The notes beneath the pieces are model-generated. The model searched no databases, had not been told where the DNA came from, and was given only the letters and a program-made list of their open reading frames with translations. 11,304 nt of DNA from Candidatus Aminicenantota bacterium (GTDB lineage Bacteria; Acidobacteriota; Aminicenantia; Aminicenantales; JAFGBC01): assembly GCA_016933355.1 (NCBI GenBank), contig JAFGBC010000187.1, positions 1 through 11,304 on the forward strand, read 5' to 3'. This document shows positions 5,295 through 11,304 of this stretch, one piece after another (positions within the stretch are counted from its first letter, which is position 1; the number at the start of each line of letters is the position of its first letter). The translations under genes were made by a program, and so were the position numbers.

Positions 5295-7808
5295 ATGCCC
5301 AAGACGAAAGTCCATCTCGTCTGCAACGCGCACCTCGACCCGGTCTGGCTCTGGGAATGGGAGGAGGGCGCCGCCGAGACGCTCGCGACGTTCCGGACCG
5401 CCGCCGACCTCAGCGACGAATTCCCCGGCTTCGTCTTCAACCACAACGAGGCGATCCTCTACCGCTGGGTCGAAGCCTACGAGCCGGCCCTCTTCCGCCG
5501 GATCCGGAAGCTCGTCCGTCGCGGCCGATGGCATATCATGGGCGGCTGGCATCTCCAGCCCGACTGCAACATCCCGGCCGGGGAATCCATCGTCCGCCAG
5601 ATCCTTCTCGGACGCTCCTACTTCAAGGAGCGCTTCGGCGTCGCGCCGACGACCGCCGTTAACCTCGACCCCTTCGGCCACAGCCGGGGATTCGTCCAGA
5701 TCCTGGCCAAGAGCGGCTACGATTCCTACTTGTTCTGCCGGCCGTCGCCGGCCGAGTGCCCGCTCCCGGCCGAAGAATTCGTCTGGTCCGGTTTCGACGG
5801 CTCGCGCGTCCTGGCCGTCCGGGCGACCGCCCACTACAACTCCGCGCTGGGACGGGCCAGGGCCAAAGTCGAAACCTGGCTGAAGAACAACCCGGAAACG
5901 CCGCTGGGCCTCATCCTCTGGGGCGTCGGCGACCACGGCGGCGGGGCTTCGCGGAAAGACCTGGCCGACCTCGCCGCGCTGGCCGCCGAATCCCGGGACG
6001 CGCTCATCGTCCACTCGACGCCCGAGGCTTACATGCGGGAGCTCGCCGCCTCCGGCCGAGAGCTTCCCGTCTTCGCCAAGAGCCTCAACCCCTGGGCGCC
6101 CGGCTGCTATACGTCGATGGCCCGGGTGAAACAGGCCCACCGACGGCTCGAGAACGAGCTCTTCGCGGCCGAGAAGACGGCGGCGGCCGCCTTCGCCCTG
6201 GGACTGACGCCCGACTACCCCAAGGACGCCCTCGACGAGGCCTTCCGCGACATGGCCTCGGCCGAGTTCCACGACATCCTTCCCGGGTCCTCGATCGAGG
6301 CCGCCGAAGAGAGCGCCCTGCGCCTTCTCGGCCACGGCCGCGAAATCGCCGCCCGCGTCCGGGCCGGCGCGTTCTTCGCGCTGGCCGCCGGCGAGGCGCC
6401 GGCGCGCGAGGGCGAGATTCCCGTCTTCGTCTACAACCCCCACCCTTGGGCGTTCGACGCGGTCGTCGACTTCGAATTCGAGCCGGTCGAGCCCAATACG
6501 GAGGACGGCTACCTCCTCCCCCGGATCAGCCGTTCAGGGAGCGACGTCGGCGCGCAGCCCGAACGCGAGGCCAGCAATCTCTGCGTCGAATGGCGCAAGC
6601 GCGTCGTCTTCGCCGGCCGCCTCCTCCCCTCGCGCCTGAATCGGTTCGACTGCCGCCTCGAGCGCGTCGCCGCGCGGCCGGGTCCGCCCGCGCCGGACGC
6701 AGGCGGCACGACCGGCGACATCGTCTTCGCTCGTCCCGGGTTCGAGCTCGTCATCGGACGGACGACCGGGCTCGTCGAGCGCTACCGCGCCGGGGAGGCC
6801 GAGGCCCTGGCGCCCGGGGCCCTCAAGCCCCTCGTCATCGAGGACGACGCCGACTGCTGGTCCATGAAGGAGCTCTCGTTCCGGAAGGCCGTCGGCGCCT
6901 TCACGCTCCTCTCGCCCGCCGCGTGCGCTTCGTTCTGCGGGCTGACCGTCCCGGCGCTCGCCCCCGTCCGCGTCATCGAAGCCGGCCCGGTCCGGACGGT
7001 GGTCGAAGCCCTGTTCGGCTACGGACGCTCGGTCCTCGTTATGCGCTACAAGGTCCCGGCCCGGGGGAGCGAGATCGAGGTCGACCTCCGCGTCCGCTGG
7101 GCCGAGAAGGACCGCTTCCTCAAGCTGGCCCTCCCCTGCCGGCCGGGCGCCTGGCGGCTGTGGGGACAGGTCGCCTACGGACGCGAGGAGCTTTTCTCGG
7201 ACGGCCGCGAAGCCGTCGCCCAGAAATGGCTGGCCCTCGTCTCCGGCGAGACCGGACCGGCCCTGACCCTCGTCAACGACGGCATCTACGGCGCGGATTT
7301 CGACGGACGCGAGCTGCGCCTGTCTCTCCTCCGCGCCCCGGCCTACGCGGCCGACCCGGACGCCGCCCGGGCGATGCGCGAGGCCGACCGCTTCATCCCC
7401 CGCCACGACCAGGGCGAACGCTCGTTCCGGCTCTGGATCTCCGCCGGCCCGGCCCGCGAGCGCCTGGAGCGGGTCGAACGCGAGGCTTTGGAGAGGAACG
7501 AAACGCCGTTCGTTCTTCCCTTCTCTCCCGCCGGCGGCGGGCGACCGGCCGCTCCCGTCCTCGTCGTCGACGACCCGGCCGTCGTCCTGACCGCGCTCAA
7601 GAAGTCGGAAGCCGGCCGCGGCCTCGTCCTCCGTCTCTTCGAGCCGACCGGACGAGCCCGCACGGTCGGGATCGAGCTTCCTTTCGCGAGCGCCAGGACG
7701 ACGGCCGCCTTCGCCCCCTTCGAGATCAAGACGATCCTCTTCGACCCGCGCCGCCGCGCCTTCCGCGAGGCCGACCTCCTGGAGCGGCCGCTCGAGAAGG
7801 GGCGATGA
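5295..7808 (+). CDS. GH38 alpha-mannosidase, cytoplasmic
   Basis: An 837-residue retaining, zinc-dependent alpha-mannosidase that releases mannose from alpha-mannosides. The N-terminal GH38 domain (about 1-270) has the metal-binding HLD (H13, D15) in NAHLDPVWLW and NLDPFGHS with D125, the expected nucleophile and zinc ligand. GVGDHGGG (211-217) is typical of bacterial members. The middle helical domain (about 270-350) contains the GCYTSMARVKQ segment and EFHDILPGS with H326, the fourth expected zinc ligand. The rest is the GH38 C-terminal beta domain. All key residues are present and the length is normal. No signal peptide is seen, so the substrate must be imported. The ATG has AGGA (5283-5286) eight bases upstream, overlapping the previous stop, and its own stop overlaps the next start as ATGA: strong translational coupling. 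Confidence 0.94.
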   Translation: MPKTKVHLVCNAHLDPVWLWEWEEGAAETLATFRTAADLSDEFPGFVFNHNEAILYRWVEAYEPALFRRIRKLVRRGRWHIMGGWHLQPDCNIPAGESIVRQILLGRSYFKERFGVAPTTAVNLDPFGHSRGFVQILAKSGYDSYLFCRPSPAECPLPAEEFVWSGFDGSRVLAVRATAHYNSALGRARAKVETWLKNNPETPLGLILWGVGDHGGGASRKDLADLAALAAESRDALIVHSTPEAYMRELAASGRELPVFAKSLNPWAPGCYTSMARVKQAHRRLENELFAAEKTAAAAFALGLTPDYPKDALDEAFRDMASAEFHDILPGSSIEAAEESALRLLGHGREIAARVRAGAFFALAAGEAPAREGEIPVFVYNPHPWAFDAVVDFEFEPVEPNTEDGYLLPRISRSGSDVGAQPEREASNLCVEWRKRVVFAGRLLPSRLNRFDCRLERVAARPGPPAPDAGGTTGDIVFARPGFELVIGRTTGLVERYRAGEAEALAPGALKPLVIEDDADCWSMKELSFRKAVGAFTLLSPAACASFCGLTVPALAPVRVIEAGPVRTVVEALFGYGRSVLVMRYKVPARGSEIEVDLRVRWAEKDRFLKLALPCRPGAWRLWGQVAYGREELFSDGREAVAQKWLALVSGETGPALTLVNDGIYGADFDGRELRLSLLRAPAYAADPDAARAMREADRFIPRHDQGERSFRLWISAGPARERLERVEREALERNETPFVLPFSPAGGGRPAAPVLVVDDPAVVLTALKKSEAGRGLVLRLFEPTGRARTVGIELPFASARTTAAFAPFEIKTILFDPRRRAFREADLLERPLEKGR

Positions 7809-8944
7809 CCGGTAAAGAGCGGGTGCGGGCGGTCCTGGCCGGCGCGATCCCCGACCGCGTTCCCTACGGCGAATTCGCCGTGGACTTCGACACCGTCGAG
7901 CGGCTCATCGGCCACGAGACCTATCTCCGCGCCAAGGCCCGCTCCCAGATCGCCTTTTGGGAGGGGCGCCGGGCCGAGGTCGCCGAAAGCTGGCGCCGCG
8001 ACCACATCGAGCTCCACGAGAAGCTCGACCTCGACATCGTGACCTTCCCGATGGCGACCTGGGAGCTCCCGCCCGAGAGCGACGATGCGCCCCCGCGCCG
8101 CGTCGACGCCGGAACCTGGGAAGACCGCTACGGCCGCGTCTTCAAGCTCTCGGGGCCCGCCCAGGACATCACCTGCGTTCGAGACCCGATCCTGGAGGCG
8201 CAGTCCTTCACGCCCGCGATGTACGAAAGCGACCCGCCGCCCGCCCGGCGCGACCCGGAGTCCTGGGCCGTGATCGACGCCGTCGTCCAACGCTTCAAGG
8301 ACGAGAAATTCATCTGCGGCCCGTCGGGGGGCGAGGTCGGGATCGTCCTTCTGGGCGGGATGGAGCGCGGCCTGGCCGAGCTCATCGACAACCCCGACGC
8401 CGTCCGGGCGGCGACCGCCTTCGAGCTCCGCCGCCAGAACCTGGCCGACGACGTTTTCATCCACCCCGACGCCGACGCCGTCCTGTGGGGCGCCGACTTC
8501 GGCCACCGGACCGGGCCGTTCGTGCGCCCGCGCATGTTCCGGGAGCTGTTCCTCGACGCCAACACGGAGCGGGCCCGCTCCGTCAAGGAGCGCTTCGGGA
8601 AGCGCCTCGTCAAGCATTGCTGCGGGAACGTCTGGAGCTACCTCGACCTCTTCGCCGAGATCGGCTACGACGTTTATCAGGCCGTCCAGCCCACGGCCGG
8701 GATGGATATCGGCCGCGTCAAGGACGCCTACGGCGACCGCTTCGCGGTCTGGGGCGGCGTCGCCGTCGAGAACCTGGTCGGGGGAACGCCCGAGGACTGC
8801 CGGCGCGACGTCCGAAGGGCCATGGCCCGGGCCAAGCCGGGCGGACGGTTCATCCTGGGCGCGAGCCACAGCGTCGCCGTCGGGACGCGCTACGACAACT
8901 ACATGGCCATGCTCGACGAGCTCCGCGCGCTGCGCGACTACTGA
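7805..8944 (+). CDS. Uroporphyrinogen-decarboxylase-fold protein (MtaA/CmuA-like superfamily, not HemE)
   Basis: A 379-residue protein of the URO-D superfamily. The N-terminus KERVRAVLAGAIPDRVPY is typical of the MtaA/CmuA and uncharacterised side of the family; the RQAGR motif of true HemE is absent, so haem synthesis is not its role. HCCGN (271-275) matches the HxCG zinc-binding motif of corrinoid-linked methyltransferases, and a late histidine (H355 in GASHSV) sits near where MtaA-type enzymes have their third ligand, usually Cys. GRFAVWGG-type and GTRYDNYMAM segments are also family-like. The start ATG overlaps the GH38 stop by four bases. In this context it may act on a modified sugar, for example moving a methyl group, but no corrinoid protein is encoded in the window and the reaction is unknown. 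Confidence 0.88.
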   Translation: MTGKERVRAVLAGAIPDRVPYGEFAVDFDTVERLIGHETYLRAKARSQIAFWEGRRAEVAESWRRDHIELHEKLDLDIVTFPMATWELPPESDDAPPRRVDAGTWEDRYGRVFKLSGPAQDITCVRDPILEAQSFTPAMYESDPPPARRDPESWAVIDAVVQRFKDEKFICGPSGGEVGIVLLGGMERGLAELIDNPDAVRAATAFELRRQNLADDVFIHPDADAVLWGADFGHRTGPFVRPRMFRELFLDANTERARSVKERFGKRLVKHCCGNVWSYLDLFAEIGYDVYQAVQPTAGMDIGRVKDAYGDRFAVWGGVAVENLVGGTPEDCRRDVRRAMARAKPGGRFILGASHSVAVGTRYDNYMAMLDELRALRDY

Positions 8945-8959
8945 GAGGCGAGGTTCGCT

Positions 8960-10153
8960 ATGGATCAGCCCGTGACGATCGTCCTGTCCGGGATCGGAGG
9001 TATGGGCGGCGTCTATGTGGCCGAGCTGCTCGACCGCGCCGACGAGGGGACGTTCCGGATCGTCGGCGCCGCCGACCCCGAGCCCCGCCGCTGCCCGCGC
9101 CTGGCCGACCTCGAGGCGCTCGGCATTCCGGTCGTCCCCGCCCTCGAGGACTTTTACGCCGGAGGGCGAGCCGAGCTGGCCGTCCTCTCGTCGCCCATCC
9201 CGTTCCACGCCCCCCAGACCACCCTGGCCCTCTCGTACGGAAGCCGCGTCCTCTGCGAAAAACCTCTGGCCGCGACCGTCCGGGAGGCCGAAGCCATGCG
9301 GGAGGCGCGGGACCGCTTCGGAGGCTGGGTGGCCGTCGGCTATCAATGGTCCTTCAGCGAAGCCATCCAGGGTTTGAAGACCGACATCCTGGCGGGAGCG
9401 TTCGGCCGTCCCAAACGGCTGAGCTGCCTCTACCTCTGGCCGCGCGACGACGCCTATTACGGGCGGAGCTCATGGGCGGGCCGGATCAAGGACGCTGCGG
9501 GGCGCTGGATTCTGGACAGCCCGGCCAACAATGCGCTGGCCCACGACCTCCACAACATGCTCTATGTCCTGGGCCCGGCGACCGCGCAGAGCGCCCGGCC
9601 CGTCGAAGTCCGCGCCGAGCTCTACCGGGCGAACGCGATCGAAAACTACGACACGGCGGCGGTCCGGATCAGGACGGACGCCGGCGTCGAGATCCTGTTT
9701 TTAGCGAGTCACGCCGGACGCCGCGACCCGGGACCGGTCCTGTCCTACGAGTTCGAACGGGCGACCGTGATGGCTTCGGGACGGGGCGCGGACATCAAGG
9801 CCTTTTTCCCCGACGGGAGGGTTCGCAGCTACGGCTCCCCCGACGAGCAGCCGATGAAGAAGCTCTGGGACGCGATCGCATCCGTCCGGAACGGGGCGGC
9901 GCCCGTCTGCGGCATCGAGGCCGCGTCGGCTCAAACCCTCGTCATCAACGGCATGCAGGATTCGGCTCCGGAAATCGTCGACTTTCCGGACGCCCTGCGC
10001 CGCCGCGAGGAGACGCCGACGGGCGGACGCATCTGGGTCGAGGGCTTGGACGAGGTCTTCGAGCGCTGCTACGCCGAAGGCGCACTTCCGTCCGAGATCG
10101 AGCCCGCCGTGGCCTGGACTCGGCCCGGCCACCTCATCACCCTCTCCAAATAG
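8960..10153 (+). CDS. Gfo/Idh/MocA-family NAD(P)-dependent oxidoreductase
   Basis: A 397-residue sugar-type dehydrogenase. The Rossmann domain begins with GIGGMGG (11-17), the dinucleotide-binding loop, and carries the family EKP motif (E100-K101-P102), whose Lys contacts cofactor and substrate. The C-terminal alpha/beta domain has HDLH (195-198) where the family has H-x-x-D; H195 is the likely catalytic His, and the usual Asp is replaced by His198, with a few extra residues (NNA) before it. Relatives oxidise or reduce hydroxyls of sugars, inositols and their derivatives. It starts 15 bases after the URO-D-like gene with GCGAGGT (8949-8954) as a modest ribosome binding site, and is the last operon gene. 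It probably oxidises the sugar liberated by the two glycosidases; substrate unknown. Confidence 0.92.
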   Translation: MDQPVTIVLSGIGGMGGVYVAELLDRADEGTFRIVGAADPEPRRCPRLADLEALGIPVVPALEDFYAGGRAELAVLSSPIPFHAPQTTLALSYGSRVLCEKPLAATVREAEAMREARDRFGGWVAVGYQWSFSEAIQGLKTDILAGAFGRPKRLSCLYLWPRDDAYYGRSSWAGRIKDAAGRWILDSPANNALAHDLHNMLYVLGPATAQSARPVEVRAELYRANAIENYDTAAVRIRTDAGVEILFLASHAGRRDPGPVLSYEFERATVMASGRGADIKAFFPDGRVRSYGSPDEQPMKKLWDAIASVRNGAAPVCGIEAASAQTLVINGMQDSAPEIVDFPDALRRREETPTGGRIWVEGLDEVFERCYAEGALPSEIEPAVAWTRPGHLITLSK

Positions 10154-10155
10154 TG

Positions 10156-10305
10156 CCGCTCATCTGTGTCCCCGAATAATTTATGCTCCTGAGGTCTTCG
10201 CCCTCTGTTCCTCAGCCTAAGGATTCTTCCCGTTAGCGGTTCAAGCTCCTTGATGAACCCTTCCTCGCCGAGCGGCCGTCCGGTCTCGTTAGCGGCACGA
10301 AACAA
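10156..10305 (-). pseudogene. Remnant of a REP-associated (IS200-like, Y1) transposase C-terminus
   Basis: Read on the - strand from 10305, the frame gives about 50 residues containing TGRPLGEEGFIKELEPLTGR followed by an Arg/Gly-rich stretch. This is the characteristic C-terminal tail of REP-associated tyrosine transposases; the catalytic HUH and Tyr parts are missing. The fragment begins at the base after the rlmN stop, with no start of its own beyond a TTG. It runs to a GGGGACACAGATGAG stretch (complement of 10160-10174) next to the stop of the oxidoreductase gene; beyond that the open frame is only antisense to that gene. Codons AGA, AGG, TTA and CTT and lower GC differ from the neighbours, fitting foreign origin. 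The identification is from memory of the family tail, not a search. Confidence 0.65.
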
Positions 10306-11304
10306 TTAGACGCGGGCGGCCAGCTGGCCGCAGGCGGCCAGGATGTCGGCCCCCTGGGAGCGGCGCAGCGTCACCGGAACGCGCTTGGCCTCGAGGCGCC
10401 GCTTGAAGGCCGCGGCGGCCTTCGGGTCGGAGGCCCGGAAAGAGAGGCCGAGCACCGGACTGTAGGGTATCAAGTTGACCTTGGCCCAAAGCCGCTTGGC
10501 GATCCGGGCTAATTCCTCGGCATCGGCCGGACCGTCGTTGACGCCGCGGATCAGGACGTACTCGAGCGTCATCTTCCGTCCCCCGCCCTCGACATAGCGC
10601 TCGCAGGCGTCCAGCAGGTCGCGGAGCGAATAGGTCCGGTTGATCGGCATGAGCTCGCTGCGCAGCGCGTCGGTCACGGCGTGGAGCGAGAGCGACAGGT
10701 TGACCTGAAGGCCGAGGGCCGCAAAGCGCGCGATGCCCGGGACGTGACCCGCGGTCGACACCGTCATCCGCCGCGCGGCGATCCCCATCCCCCGCCGGTC
10801 GTTGAGGATGCGCAGGGCCTTGACCGCGTTGTCGAAGTTGTCGAGCGGCTCGCCCATCCCCATGACCACGAGATGGGTCGGCGCGCGCCCCGTCGCGGCC
10901 CGGACGCCGAGAACCTGGCCGACGACCTCCCCGGCGCCCAGGTTCCGCTTGAAGCCGTCGAGCCCCGAGGCGCAGAACGCGCAGCGAAACTTACAGCCGG
11001 CCTGGCTCGAAAGGCAGACGGTCGCCCGCCCGCCGGACGGGATCAGGACGGCTTCGACGATGGCCGCGTCCCGCAGCCGGAAGACGCATTTCTCGGTCCC
11101 GTCCTTCGACTTGAGACGGCCGTAGAGCTCGAGGCGAGGCGAGGCGAACCGCTCGGCGAGGCGCTCCCGGAGCGGCCGCGGAAAATCCGTCCATTCCGAG
11201 AAATCGAGGTCGCCCTTTCGATAGAGGCGCGCGAACGCCTGCTCGGCGCGATAGCCCGGCTCTCCGATCTCCTCGAACGCCGCCCTCAGCTCTTCGAGCG
11301 TCAA
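10306..11304 (-). CDS. rlmN: 23S rRNA (adenine2503-C2)/tRNA (adenine37-C2)-methyltransferase RlmN, N-terminus cut by window end
   Basis: A radical-SAM enzyme that methylates C2 of A2503 in 23S rRNA and A37 in some tRNAs. Counting visible residues: the 4Fe-4S cluster motif CKFRCAFC (C104, C108, C111), the methyl-carrying cysteine near the C-terminus (C325 in AACGQL), the partner cysteine C97 in VCLSSQ, and the SAM-binding MGMGEPLDN (148-156). All catalytic residues are present. The codon at the window edge, TTG, is probably an internal Leu of the usual L-T-x-E-E-L opening, so perhaps ten residues lie outside. The gene converges on the glycosidase operon and has no evident relation to it. Confidence 0.95.
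   Translation of the reverse strand: MTLEELRAAFEEIGEPGYRAEQAFARLYRKGDLDFSEWTDFPRPLRERLAERFASPRLELYGRLKSKDGTEKCVFRLRDAAIVEAVLIPSGGRATVCLSSQAGCKFRCAFCASGLDGFKRNLGAGEVVGQVLGVRAATGRAPTHLVVMGMGEPLDNFDNAVKALRILNDRRGMGIAARRMTVSTAGHVPGIARFAALGLQVNLSLSLHAVTDALRSELMPINRTYSLRDLLDACERYVEGGGRKMTLEYVLIRGVNDGPADAEELARIAKRLWAKVNLIPYSPVLGLSFRASDPKAAAAFKRRLEAKRVPVTLRRSQGADILAACGQLAARV

Noticed and set aside
3692..5446. Long antisense open frame (584 codons) opposite the glycoside hydrolase, and a similar one at 7343-9346
   Set aside because: Stop codons are rare in all frames of GC-rich DNA; the products have no recognisable domains and lie opposite well-supported genes.
5756..7804. A 683-codon open frame overlapping the GH38 gene, in frame with the URO-D-like gene
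   Set aside because: Its translation is low-complexity Arg/Pro/Gly typical of an alternative frame of GC-rich DNA; the real gene starts at the ATG at 7805.
7805..8944. HemE (uroporphyrinogen decarboxylase of haem synthesis)
   Set aside because: The RQAGR motif of true HemE is missing, the HxCG metal motif is present, and the context is glycan metabolism.
10189..10215. Inverted repeat CTGAGG/CCTCAG as a bidirectional terminator between the convergent genes
   Set aside because: Six base pairs with a 15-base loop and no T-run; it lies within the transposase remnant and is too weak to call.
10069..10305. A 78-codon - strand gene spanning the gap and the end of the oxidoreductase gene
   Set aside because: Only the part in the gap resembles a protein family; the remainder is antisense to the oxidoreductase, so it is a truncated remnant reading through.

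Overview
The window is a GC-rich bacterial chromosome segment with two gene groups on the + strand and one convergent gene at the right edge. A signal peptide plus outer-membrane beta-barrel and a TonB-type protein point to a double-membraned (Gram-negative type) host. The very high GC, promoters of the TTGACA/TATAAT type and the gene mix would fit an Acidobacteriota or Aminicenantes-like lineage. That taxonomic guess is weak because no rRNA or marker protein could be compared.

Left region (1-2453): an envelope-related group. The first gene is cut by the window start and encodes an unusual protein: a cytoplasmic response-regulator receiver domain whose phospho-acceptor Asp is Glu, a charged linker, one transmembrane helix, a Pro/Ala/Lys-rich periplasmic spacer and a TonB C-terminal domain. 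It is followed 22 bases later by a small coiled-coil protein and then by a probable outer-membrane beta-barrel protein with an ambiguous start codon. Together they could span cytoplasm to outer membrane, but this is inference.

Middle (2454-3178): a LysE/RhtB-type exporter gene with its own near-consensus sigma-70 promoter and a TTG start.

Right-centre (3179-10153): a tight four-gene operon with its own promoter, whose -10 box lies only 8 bases before the ATG, so the transcript is probably leaderless. It encodes a six-hairpin (GH15-like fold) glycoside hydrolase of unassigned family, a GH38 alpha-mannosidase, a uroporphyrinogen-decarboxylase-fold protein that is not HemE, and a Gfo/Idh/MocA oxidoreductase. 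None has a signal peptide, so the set probably handles an imported glycoside, possibly a mannoside or modified sugar, in the cytoplasm. The exact substrate cannot be read from the sequence.

Right edge (10154-11304): rlmN (23S rRNA/tRNA adenine C2-methyltransferase) on the - strand, cut at its N-terminus by the window end. The 152 bases between the operon and rlmN hold a remnant of the C-terminus of a REP-associated (IS200-like, Y1) transposase, lying directly against the rlmN stop codon. No CRISPR array, tRNA or rRNA was seen.
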